From Pararhizobium sp. (lineage in GTDB: Bacteria; Pseudomonadota; Alphaproteobacteria; Rhizobiales; Rhizobiaceae), in NCBI GenBank assembly GCA_030655075.1, contig JAURWE010000024.1, positions 682,001-746,000 of the forward strand: 64,000 nt of DNA, in the 5' to 3' direction. This document shows positions 55,759 through 63,513 of the stretch, in pieces; the first letter of the stretch is position 1; each line of letters starts with the position of its first letter. Under the pieces are notes generated by a model. It did no database searches, was not told where the DNA came from, and saw nothing but the letters and a program-made list of their open reading frames with translations. A program made the position numbers and the translations under genes.

Positions 55759-56940
55759 TTAAACCTTCACCCAGGCCCCATTGCGCTTCGAGGACTGCAC
55801 GCAGGCATCGACGAAAACCATGCCCTTCATGCCGTCGTCGATGGTCGGGTAGACCACGGCCGGATCGACCGCCACGCCCTTGCGCTTGGCGAAGATGGCA
55901 CGGGCGGCCTCGGTGTAGATATTGGCGAAGCCTTCGAGATAGCCTTCCGGATGGCCGGACGGAATGCGGCTGACGCGCGCTGCTGCCGGGCCGGCGCCGG
56001 CACCGTTGCGGGTGATCAGGCGCTTGGGCTCGCCAAACGGCGTGTACCAGAGATAGTTCGGGTCCTTCTGGGTCCATTCGAGACCACCCTTGGTGCCATA
56101 GACGCGCACCATCAGACCGTTCTCGTGGCCGGGCGCCACCTGGCTGCACCACAGCATGCCCTTGGCGCGCTGGCCGTCCTTGGCCTTGAAACGCATCATC
56201 ACATGGGCATTGTCGTCAAGCGCCCGTCCCTCGACAAAGCTGTCGAGATCGGCGGCAAGCTCCTCCAGCTCGAGTCCGGAAACGAAGGCGCCGAGATTGT
56301 AGGCATGGGTGCCGATGTCACCGGTCGAGCCGCCGGCGCCGGATTTCGACGGATCGACCCGCCAGGCCGCCTGCTTCTGGCCCGACTGCTCGATGTTCTC
56401 CGTCAGCCAGTCCTGCGGATATTCCATCTGCACCAGCCGCACCGGGCCGATGTCGCCATTGGCGATCATCTCGCGCGCCTGGCGCACCATCGGATAGCCG
56501 GTGTAATTGTGGGTGAGCACGAACAGCGCGCCGCTCTCGTCGGCCAGCTTCTTCAGCTTCTTGGCGTCTGAGATGGTCGAGGTCAGCGGCTTGTCGCAGA
56601 TCACATGGATGCCGCGCTTCAGGAATTCCTTGGCGGCTTCGTAATGCACATGGTTTGGCGTCACGATCGCCACGGCCTCGATACCGTTCTTCAGCTTGGC
56701 TTCGCGGATGGCCATTTCCTTGAAATCGGCATAGCTGCGCGCCGGGTCGAGCCCCAGCTCGGCGCCCGAGATCTTTGCCTTTTCCGCTGTTGACGACAGG
56801 GCGCCTGCAACCAGTTCGAAATGATCGTCCAGCCGCGCCGCCATCCGGTGCACCGCCCCGATAAACGCTCCCGACCCGCCGCCAACCATACCGAGCCGGA
56901 TCCGCTTCTCCCGAACTTCCGTCGTTCCTTCGATTGCCAT
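55759..56940 (-). CDS. Gfo/Idh/MocA-family oxidoreductase
   Basis: 393-residue NAD(P)-dependent oxidoreductase. The Rossmann loop is LGMVGGGSGAFIGAVHRMAA near residues 16-35, the family lysine is in HVICDKPLTST and a conserved DIGTHAYNLGAF follows. ATG 56940 has GGGAG upstream; the longer frame runs into the repeat region. Such enzymes oxidise sugars or inositols. It stands next to a xylose-isomerase-like protein and a sugar ABC transporter, supporting a sugar role. Confidence 0.9.
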   Translation of the reverse strand: MAIEGTTEVREKRIRLGMVGGGSGAFIGAVHRMAARLDDHFELVAGALSSTAEKAKISGAELGLDPARSYADFKEMAIREAKLKNGIEAVAIVTPNHVHYEAAKEFLKRGIHVICDKPLTSTISDAKKLKKLADESGALFVLTHNYTGYPMVRQAREMIANGDIGPVRLVQMEYPQDWLTENIEQSGQKQAAWRVDPSKSGAGGSTGDIGTHAYNLGAFVSGLELEELAADLDSFVEGRALDDNAHVMMRFKAKDGQRAKGMLWCSQVAPGHENGLMVRVYGTKGGLEWTQKDPNYLWYTPFGEPKRLITRNGAGAGPAAARVSRIPSGHPEGYLEGFANIYTEAARAIFAKRKGVAVDPAVVYPTIDDGMKGMVFVDACVQSSKRNGAWVKV

Positions 56941-56976
56941 GAGTGTCTCCCTTGATGTCCGAATATGGAGAGAGTT

Positions 56977-57023
56977 ACCCCCCTCTGTCGGCGACGCCGA
57001 CATCTCCCCCACAAGGGGGAGAT
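56977..57023. repeat. Rhizobial intergenic palindromic repeat, left copy
   Basis: Reverse-oriented copy of the repeat described at 16771. It runs CCCCCCTCTGTCGGCGACGC then CGACATCTCCCCCACAAGGG and ends GGAGAT. It and the copy at 57073 face each other 49 bases apart in the gap between two genes. Confidence 0.75.
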
Positions 57024-57072
57024 TGACCGCGAACCTCATGCGTCCCTGACAGGGTCGATGAGGGAAAAGAAC

Positions 57073-57122
57073 GATCTCCCCCCTTGTGGGGGAGATGTCA
57101 CGAAGTGACAGAGGGGGGTGCC
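57073..57122. repeat. Rhizobial intergenic palindromic repeat, right copy
   Basis: Same orientation as the sox copy, including the preceding GGGAAAAGAAC, with hairpin CTCCCCC-CTTGT-GGGGGAG, then the short palindrome GTCACGAAGTGAC and a GAGGGGGGTG end. Together with 56977-57023 it forms an inverted pair, a BIME-like arrangement. Confidence 0.78.
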
Positions 57123-57142
57123 CCAGCCTCTGGCCTCTACAC

Positions 57143-58195
57143 CTACAACCCCAGCATCCGCCGATTGGCCGCATCATCCGTGCCGGCATCGGCAAAGTCG
57201 TCGAAGGCCTTTTCGGTGACGCGGATGATGTGGTGCTTGACGAAGTCCGCACCCTCGCGGGCGCCGTCTTCGGGGTGTTTCAGGGCGCATTCCCACTCGA
57301 CCACGGCCCAGCCGTCGAAATCGTTGGCCGTCAGCTTCGAGAACACCGCGCCGAAATCGACCTGGCCATCGCCCGGCGAGCGGAAGCGCCCGGCCCGGTT
57401 CACCCAGCCCTGATAGCCGCCGTACACACCCTGACGTCCGGTCGGGTTGAACTCCGCATCCTTGACGTGGAACATCTTGATGTGCTCGTGGTAGATGTCG
57501 ATATTGTCGAGATAATCCAGGCACTGGAGGATGTAGTGCGACGGATCGTAGAGCATGTTGGCGCGCTTGTGGTTGCCGACCCGCTCAAGGAACATCTCGA
57601 AGGTGACGCCGTCGTGCAGGTCTTCGCCCGGATGGATCTCATAGGCGATGTCGACGCCGCAATCTTCCGCATGATCGAGGATCGGCGTCCAGCGGCGGGC
57701 GAGTTCGTCGAAGGCGGTTTCGACCAGCCCGGCCGGGCGCTGCGGCCACGGATACATGAACGGCCAGGCCAGCGCGCCCGAAAAGGTCGCATGCGCCTTG
57801 ATGCCGAGATGTTTGGAAGCCGTCAGTGCCATCTTCACCTGCTCGACCGCCCATTCCTGCCGCGCCTTCGGATTGCCGCGCACTTCAGGCGCTGCAAAAC
57901 CGTCGAAGGCTTCGTCATAGACCGGGTTGACCGCGACCAGCTGGCCCTGCAGGTGGGTTGAAAGCTCGGTCACCTCGATGCCGTTTTCGCGGGCCTTGCC
58001 GGCGAACTCGTCGCAATAGTCTTTCGAGGCAGCGGCCTGTTTCAGATCGATCAGCTGGCTTGCCCAGGTCGGCACCTGAACGCCGATATAGCCGCAGTCG
58101 GCGGCCCATTTTGTGATTGAATCCCAGGAATTGAATGGTGCGGCATCGCCGGCAAACTGGCCCAGAAACAGCGCGGGGCCCTTGATGGTCTTCAT
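57143..58195 (-). CDS. Sugar phosphate isomerase/epimerase (xylose-isomerase-like barrel)
   Basis: 350-residue TIM-barrel protein of the AP-endonuclease/xylose-isomerase-like type. Metal-binding-like features are IAYEIHPGEDLHDG, YDPSHYILQCLDY, HVKDAEFNPTGRQGVYGGY and VVEWECALKHPEDGA. It lies upstream of the Gfo/Idh gene on the same strand, with a repeat between. Such isomerases act on keto sugars or inosose-type substrates. A minus-strand terminator separates it from the ABC genes upstream. Confidence 0.86.
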   Translation of the reverse strand: MKTIKGPALFLGQFAGDAAPFNSWDSITKWAADCGYIGVQVPTWASQLIDLKQAAASKDYCDEFAGKARENGIEVTELSTHLQGQLVAVNPVYDEAFDGFAAPEVRGNPKARQEWAVEQVKMALTASKHLGIKAHATFSGALAWPFMYPWPQRPAGLVETAFDELARRWTPILDHAEDCGVDIAYEIHPGEDLHDGVTFEMFLERVGNHKRANMLYDPSHYILQCLDYLDNIDIYHEHIKMFHVKDAEFNPTGRQGVYGGYQGWVNRAGRFRSPGDGQVDFGAVFSKLTANDFDGWAVVEWECALKHPEDGAREGADFVKHHIIRVTEKAFDDFADAGTDDAANRRMLGL

Positions 58196-58424
58196 CGGTC
58201 GTCTCCTCCGTCGACCGATCGGCGGCTCTGCCCGGTCGCATCGATCTGTCTTTGATTGTACGTCACCGGCTCAAGGCAAACGGAACGGTGAAACCTGAAA
58301 CGTTGCAGGCATCCCGGACGCTATCATATATTAGCAACGGGACAACGGGCGCGGCAGTGAAAATCCAGGGAAAAATGAAGCCGCCCGTGCAGATGCAGCG
58401 GGCGGCTCCTTGCTCAGATCCGGA
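58196..58424. other. Gap between the isomerase and sugar-binding-protein genes
   Basis: About 230 bases. The half nearest the binding-protein gene holds its terminator. The half nearest the isomerase has an AT-rich stretch (TATCATATATTAGCAA, 58322-58337) that could hold the isomerase promoter. No gene. Confidence 0.45.
58379..58407 (-). terminator. Terminator after the sugar-binding-protein gene
   Basis: AGCCGCCCG pairs with CGGGCGGCT around an eleven-base loop. On the minus strand it is followed by TTCATTTTTCCC, a T-run, 18 bases after the stop of the binding-protein gene. It closes the three-gene ABC operon. Confidence 0.7.
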
Positions 58425-59375
58425 TCAGAAAGGCGAATCCGGGAAATAGTAGTTCGCCGCATTTTCCTTGGTCACCAGGGTTGCGTCGATCGTATAGGTG
58501 CCGCTGACCGGAACCTGGCTGTAGAGCGCGGCAGCCGTCATTTCCATGGCGGTACCGACCATTGCCGGCGGATAGAGAACATCGACCGGAATCATCTTGT
58601 CGCCGTCCATGACCTTCTTGATCATGTCCTTCGAACCGGCACCGGCAACCACATACTGGATGTCCGTGCGCTTCGACTGGGCGATGGCTTCGAGTACGCC
58701 GACAGCCATGTCGTCGTCCTGGCACCATACGACGTCGATCTTCTGGTACTTGGTCAGATAGTCCTGCATGACCTTGAAGGCATCGTCGCGGTTCCAGTTG
58801 CCGAACTGGCGGTCGAGAACCTTGACGTTGGAGCCTTCGATACCCTTGTCGAAGCCGTCCTGGCGCTGCTGGTCGATCGGGATCGGCAGGCCGCGGATGA
58901 TCACGACTTCAGCATCCGGCGTCGTCTTGGCGATGTATTCGCCGGCCGTCTGGCCGAGTGCCGGATTGTTGCCGGCGACGTAGAGGTCGCGGATCGTGTT
59001 GTCGTTGACGCTCGGTGCGCGGTCGACGATCGTCACGAATTTGCCGGCGTCCTTGACTTCCTTGATCGCGTTGACCAGCGGATCCGGATCGGACGGCAGG
59101 ATGACGAGAGCGTCGATGCCCTGCACGGCCAAATCCTGTACGGCGTTCGCCTGGCTTGCCGGATCCGGCGAGGTCTTGACGATGACATTCAGGCCCGGAT
59201 GTGCGGCCATCAGCAGCTTGGCGACGCGCTCGGCATGGAAGACCACGCCGGATGTCCAGCCATGGTCCGCAGCCGGAATGGAGACGCCGATGGTCTTGGT
59301 TTCCTGCGCCTGGAGAGTGCCGGCAAAAGCCAGCGCCAAAGCTGCAACGCCGAGGCTCAATAATTTCTTACGCAT
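58425..59375 (-). CDS. Sugar ABC transporter substrate-binding protein
   Basis: 316-residue periplasmic binding protein, RbsB/type I fold. A signal peptide (KLLSLGVAALALAFAGTLQAQ, cut after about residue 23) is followed by IGVSIPAADHGWTSGVVFHAERVAK, DALVILPSDPDPLVNAIKEV and GNNPALGQTAGEYIAK. ATG 59375 has GGAGG upstream. It is the third gene of the ABC operon, after ATPase and permease, an order differing from rbsACB-type clusters only in the position of the binding protein. Confidence 0.92.
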   Translation of the reverse strand: MRKKLLSLGVAALALAFAGTLQAQETKTIGVSIPAADHGWTSGVVFHAERVAKLLMAAHPGLNVIVKTSPDPASQANAVQDLAVQGIDALVILPSDPDPLVNAIKEVKDAGKFVTIVDRAPSVNDNTIRDLYVAGNNPALGQTAGEYIAKTTPDAEVVIIRGLPIPIDQQRQDGFDKGIEGSNVKVLDRQFGNWNRDDAFKVMQDYLTKYQKIDVVWCQDDDMAVGVLEAIAQSKRTDIQYVVAGAGSKDMIKKVMDGDKMIPVDVLYPPAMVGTAMEMTAAALYSQVPVSGTYTIDATLVTKENAANYYFPDSPF

Positions 59376-59437
59376 GCTAGTCCTCCCTAATATCAGGTCT
59401 GTCTTTTTGGACCGGGCGACCTGTTGACCCGGCCAAT

Positions 59438-60457
59438 TCACGACTTCCGTACCAGCGAGCGCTGGACGAGCATCGCAACGATGATGATCGTGCCCTGGAT
59501 GGCGCCGATCAGATATTCGCTGATGAAATTCGACAGCAGCATGATGTTGCCGACGAGTTCGAGAATGAAGGCGCCGCAGATCGTGCCCCAGACGCGGCCC
59601 GCCCCGCCCTTGAGCGCCGTACCGCCGACCACCACGGCGGTGATCGCCTGCAGCTCCCACAGGATGCCGGTCGTCGCCGAGGTCGAGCCGAGCCGCGGCA
59701 CGTAGAGAAGCACGGCAATGGCGACACAGAGCCCCTGGATGACGAAGGCGATGGTGCGCACGCGGTTGACCGCGATGCCCGAATAGCGCGCCACATCGGC
59801 GCTTGAGCCGACCGCCACCACATGCCGGCCATAGCGCGTGCGATAGAGCACGAAGGCGGCGACGCAGGTCACGGCGAGAATGACGGCAATGGGGACCGGC
59901 AGGCCAAGGATGCTGCCGAAATAGGCCGGGCGGTAGAGCGCCTGGATTTCCGGCTCGCGCAGCGTGATCGCCCCGCCCTGCGACAGCCAGGTCGTCAGGC
60001 CGCGATAGATGCCCATCGTGCCGAGCGTCGCGATGAACGGCTCGATCCGGCCGACCGTCGTGATCAACCCATTGGCCAGGCCACAGAGCGATCCGACCAC
60101 GAGCGCAAACACCACTGCCGCCGTCAGCATCAGCGCCGGATCGGCAATGACGCCGGAATTCATGAACAGGATCATCAGGCTGGCGACGAAGGCGACCATC
60201 GAGCCGACCGACAGATCGAGATCGCCCGACGAGATGACGAAGGTGGCGCCGATGGCGATGATGGCGATGAAGGCGCTGCGGGTCGCGACATTGGCCAGGT
60301 TGGTGATGCCGATGAAGTTCGGATTGACCAGCGCTCCGAGAATGAGCAGCAGGATCAGTGCCGCAAACGGCGCCACGGCCCGAAGGTCGATATCCCGCCA
60401 GGAACGTCCCCGGCTCATTGGCAGCTGCTTGCCGTCGTCGTCTGCATTCGTGTCCAA
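59438..60457 (-). CDS. Sugar ABC transporter permease
   Basis: 339-residue RbsC-type permease with about eight to nine hydrophobic helices (VAPFAALILLLILGALVNP, SAFIAIIAIGATFVISSGDLDLSVGSMVA, PVPIAVILAVTCVAAFVLY). The family motif GDLDLSVGSMVAF is present. It is the second gene of the ABC operon, 60 bases after the ATPase. It forms the channel of the importer together with the ATPase. Confidence 0.93.
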   Translation of the reverse strand: MDTNADDDGKQLPMSRGRSWRDIDLRAVAPFAALILLLILGALVNPNFIGITNLANVATRSAFIAIIAIGATFVISSGDLDLSVGSMVAFVASLMILFMNSGVIADPALMLTAAVVFALVVGSLCGLANGLITTVGRIEPFIATLGTMGIYRGLTTWLSQGGAITLREPEIQALYRPAYFGSILGLPVPIAVILAVTCVAAFVLYRTRYGRHVVAVGSSADVARYSGIAVNRVRTIAFVIQGLCVAIAVLLYVPRLGSTSATTGILWELQAITAVVVGGTALKGGAGRVWGTICGAFILELVGNIMLLSNFISEYLIGAIQGTIIIVAMLVQRSLVRKS

Positions 60458-60516
60458 CTCAACCTCCCATCCCGACTTTGCGGGAATCTATCCGGCACCC
60501 GTTCCCGCTTGCGCGA

Positions 60517-62043
60517 TCAGGCAGCCGCTTTTTTCTTCAATCCTGCCGAATAGCGCATGATCTCCTGCTCGGAGATCTCGTCGCCCTCGAGCACGCCGAC
60601 GATCTGCCCCTCGCGCATCACGGCCACCCGCGTGCACAGGCCGATGATCTCCGGCATCTCCGAGGAGACGACGATGATCGAGCGGCCGTCGCGGGCGAGC
60701 GCCGAAATGAAATGGTAGATCTGCTGCTTGGTGCCGACATCGATGCCGCGCGTCGGCTCGTCGATGATGATGATCTGCGGCTCGGTCTCCATGACCTTGG
60801 CGAGCAGCAGCTTCTGCTGGTTGCCGCCCGACATGCGCCCGGCCACGACATTGCCATCGCGCACCCGTATATCGAAGCGGCGGCGCGCCCGCTCGAGCGC
60901 GGTGGCCTCGCTGGATTTGCTGAGATAGCCGAAATGCCCGTGTTTATCGAGCGACTGCAGCGTCAGATTGGCGGTCATGCGCGAATTGAGCAGCAGGCCC
61001 TTGGATTTGCGGTCCTTGGTCATATAGGCAAGCCCGTTGCGATTGGCCGCGTGCACATCGCCCGAGGGAAGAACCTCGGTGCCGATGCTGACTTGCCCGC
61101 CAGCATGGCCGCGCAGCCCGGCCACCGCTTCCATCAGCTCGGTGCGGCCCGAGCCGATCAGCCCGGAAAAGCCGAGAATCTCGCCCTTGCGAACCTCGAA
61201 ACTGGCATCCTTGACATAACCCGTCGACAGGCCCTTGACGCTCAGCACCACCTCGGCATCGACATCCGGCTCGCTCTTGGCCGGATAGAGGCTGGAAAGC
61301 TCGCGCCCGACCATCAGCTGGGCGATGGCCTCGCCGTCGAGGATGGAGGTCGGCGAGGTCTTGATCCACTGGCCGTCGCGCAGCACCGTCACCCGGTCGG
61401 TCAGTTCCATGACCTCGTCGAGCTTGTGCGACACGAAGACGAAGCTGGTGCCCTTGTCGCGCAGCTTGCGCACCTGCTTGAACAGGAAATTGGTTTCTTC
61501 GCGCGACAGGACAGCGGTCGGCTCGTCCATGAAGACGACGCGCGCATCACGGCTGATCGCCTTGGCGATTTCGACCATCTGCTTGTCGGCGATCGACAGC
61601 GAGCTGATCATCGCTGTTTCGTCGACATGCGAGCCGAGCAGGTCGAGCACCCGCCGGGTCTCGGCGCGCATATGTTTGCGGTCGAGCACGCCGAAACGGG
61701 TAACTTCGCGTCCGAGAAACAGGCTTTCGGACACGGTCAGGTGTTCGGCCAGATTGAATTCCTGATGGATGATGACGATGCCGAGCGCCTCGGCCGAGCC
61801 GTTCGGCGGCAGCTTGACCGGCTTGCCGTCGAGCTCGATCTCGCCCGACGTCGGCTGCTCGAAACCGGAGAGGATCTTGACCAGTGTCGATTTGCCGGCG
61901 CCGTTTTCGCCCATCAGCGCATGGATTTCTCCGGCGCGCAGGTCGAAATCGATGCTGAAGAGAACCTGCACGCCATTGAAAGACTTGCTAATTCGCTTTG
62001 CACGCAAAATCACGTCGCCGTCGTCGGCCGCGTCCTGATTCAT
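60517..62043 (-). CDS. Sugar ABC transporter ATP-binding protein
   Basis: 508-residue RbsA-type protein with two ATPase domains. Domain 1 has the Walker A ALMGENGAGKSTLVK and signature SLSIADKQMVEIAKA. Domain 2 has GLIGSGRTELMEAV and RMSGGNQQKLLLAKVMETEPQIIIIDEPTRGIDVG. It is first in the ABC operon, 166 bases from the divergent LacI gene, across two palindromic operators. The substrate is unknown; a sugar or sugar alcohol is inferred. Confidence 0.94.
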   Translation of the reverse strand: MNQDAADDGDVILRAKRISKSFNGVQVLFSIDFDLRAGEIHALMGENGAGKSTLVKILSGFEQPTSGEIELDGKPVKLPPNGSAEALGIVIIHQEFNLAEHLTVSESLFLGREVTRFGVLDRKHMRAETRRVLDLLGSHVDETAMISSLSIADKQMVEIAKAISRDARVVFMDEPTAVLSREETNFLFKQVRKLRDKGTSFVFVSHKLDEVMELTDRVTVLRDGQWIKTSPTSILDGEAIAQLMVGRELSSLYPAKSEPDVDAEVVLSVKGLSTGYVKDASFEVRKGEILGFSGLIGSGRTELMEAVAGLRGHAGGQVSIGTEVLPSGDVHAANRNGLAYMTKDRKSKGLLLNSRMTANLTLQSLDKHGHFGYLSKSSEATALERARRRFDIRVRDGNVVAGRMSGGNQQKLLLAKVMETEPQIIIIDEPTRGIDVGTKQQIYHFISALARDGRSIIVVSSEMPEIIGLCTRVAVMREGQIVGVLEGDEISEQEIMRYSAGLKKKAAA

Positions 62044-62081
62044 CTGAGTCTCTCCCCGCAGCTCCCGACTGCTTGACCATG

Positions 62082-62118
62082 ATGTAAACCTTTACATGGC
62101 GTATGTAAAGGTTTACAT
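62082..62118. promoter_or_regulatory. Pair of perfect palindromic operators, 21 bp apart
   Basis: ATGTAAACCTTTACAT (62082-62097) and ATGTAAAGGTTTACAT (62103-62118) are each perfect 16-bp palindromes, and each is also the reverse complement of the other. Their centres are 21 bp apart, two helical turns, so two dimers could bind the same face. They lie about 40 bases upstream of the ABC ATPase gene and 92 upstream of the LacI gene, the expected place for its operators. Confidence 0.8.
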
Positions 62119-62151
62119 CATGGGGATAACGCAGAATTCTGCGTGCAAGCT

Positions 62152-62179
62152 TTGACGTTCGGACGAGTCTGTGTAGTGT
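62152..62179 (+). promoter_or_regulatory. Candidate promoter of the LacI gene
   Basis: TTGACG, a 16-base spacer and TAGTGT lie 31 bases before the GTG start. The -35 is a good match and the -10 only fair, so this is moderate evidence. Confidence 0.45.
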
Positions 62180-62209
62180 CCCGCCACGAAGACCCCAAGG
62201 CAGAACGCA

Positions 62210-63241
62210 GTGTCGAATTCCAGCCCAGCAACCATTGAAGACGTCGCCCGGATCGCCGAGGTTTCGATCGCCACGGTATCGCGCGCCATTCATATGCCGG
62301 AGAAGGTCGCCAATTCGACGCGCCTGAAGGTCAACCAGGCGATCGCCATCACCGGCTACACGACCAATGCCATGGCCCGCAGCCTCAGGCTCGGCCGCTC
62401 CAACATGATCCTCGTCGTGGCGCCCGACATCGGCGACCCGAATTTTTCCAGCATTCTCGTCGGCCTCGAAAACGAAGCGCGCTCGCACGGCTACGGCATT
62501 TTGATCGGCCACACCCAGAACGATGCGCAGCGCGGGCTGGAATATCTGAAATTTTTGAATTCGAACCAGGCGGCCGGCCTCATCCTCTTCACCGGCATCC
62601 TGCCCTTCGGCCACCAGACGATGACGGCGCGCCTGCCGCCGAGCGTCGGCGTCTTCGAGCCGGTCTTCAACGGCGGCATCCCCTATGTCGGCGTCGATGA
62701 TATCGAGGGCGCCCGCAAGGCCGTCGACCTGCTGCTGGCCGAGGGCCACCGCGACATCGCCTTCATCGGCGACAGCCGCACGCGCCTTGCCTACAACCGC
62801 CGCCGCGCCGGCTACGAGGCCGGACTGGACGCGGCAGGCGTCGAGAAGGAAACCCGCATCGTTCTGGAAGGCGACGGCACGATCGAAAGCGGCCGCCTCA
62901 ATGTCGAGCAGCTCTTCATGCGCGACACGCTGCCGACCGCCTTCATGTGCGTCAACGACCAGACCGCCATCGGCGTCATGATCGGCCTGCGCGCCCGCGG
63001 CTACGACGTCCCCCACGACTTCTCCGTCACCGGCTTCGACGACGTGCCGCAAGCCAGCTTCATGTCCCCCTCGCTCACCACCATCCGCCAGCCCCGCACC
63101 GCCATCGGCAAAAGCGCCATGGCCCTGCTGCTGGAGCTTCTGTCGGACCGGAAGCCGGCCGAGACGGAGATTTTGCTGCGGCCGGATCTGGTGGTGAGGA
63201 ACTCGGTGGGGCCGCCGTCGAGAAGCTGGCGGAAGAGGTGA
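62210..63241 (+). CDS. LacI-family regulator of the sugar locus
   Basis: 343 residues from a GTG start at 62210 (AAGG upstream). The helix-turn-helix is TIEDVARIAEVSIATVSRAIHMPEKV, followed by the sensor domain (RSNMILVVAPDIGDPNFSSILVGLENEARSHGYGILIG; VTGFDDVPQASFMSPSLTTIRQP). It is divergent from the ABC operon, with a pair of palindromic operators between. It should repress the transporter, and perhaps the downstream catabolic genes, until a sugar ligand binds. Confidence 0.93.
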   Translation: MSNSSPATIEDVARIAEVSIATVSRAIHMPEKVANSTRLKVNQAIAITGYTTNAMARSLRLGRSNMILVVAPDIGDPNFSSILVGLENEARSHGYGILIGHTQNDAQRGLEYLKFLNSNQAAGLILFTGILPFGHQTMTARLPPSVGVFEPVFNGGIPYVGVDDIEGARKAVDLLLAEGHRDIAFIGDSRTRLAYNRRRAGYEAGLDAAGVEKETRIVLEGDGTIESGRLNVEQLFMRDTLPTAFMCVNDQTAIGVMIGLRARGYDVPHDFSVTGFDDVPQASFMSPSLTTIRQPRTAIGKSAMALLLELLSDRKPAETEILLRPDLVVRNSVGPPSRSWRKR

Positions 63242-63513
63242 GGATTTCTGGATCGCTCTTGAACTTTGGCGCCCGCTTTAGGCCCTTTGCGGTCATTGGC
63301 AGTATGCTAGTAGACGACCGCTTCGGGCCTTCATTTCGGACATCGGATTGGAAGTCTCCCAAAAGCTGTCATTCGCATGCGTCCCGCCATTTGGCAGTGA
63401 TGGTAACAATTTCAGTTCGTCATATCCAGAATTCGAACACACAATATCCCTGTCGAATCCGGATACATAAGAAGGTACTTTGTCTTATTTAGCAATTTCC
63501 GAGGTCACCGAAT
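63242..63513. other. Intergenic region before the partial gene
   Basis: About 270 bases after the LacI gene with no credible frame. Composition falls from G+C-rich to A+T-rich across it, in step with the change into the unrecognised gene. No terminator, tRNA or attachment-site direct repeat was recognised. Confidence 0.4.

Noticed and set aside
60358..62076. 572-codon plus-strand frame opposite the ABC ATPase
   Set aside because: It is the complement of a strongly recognised ATPase gene, and its translation shows no domain.
63242..63513. Integration attachment site at the composition boundary
   Set aside because: No tRNA gene or direct repeat could be found, and the other end of any insert is outside the window.
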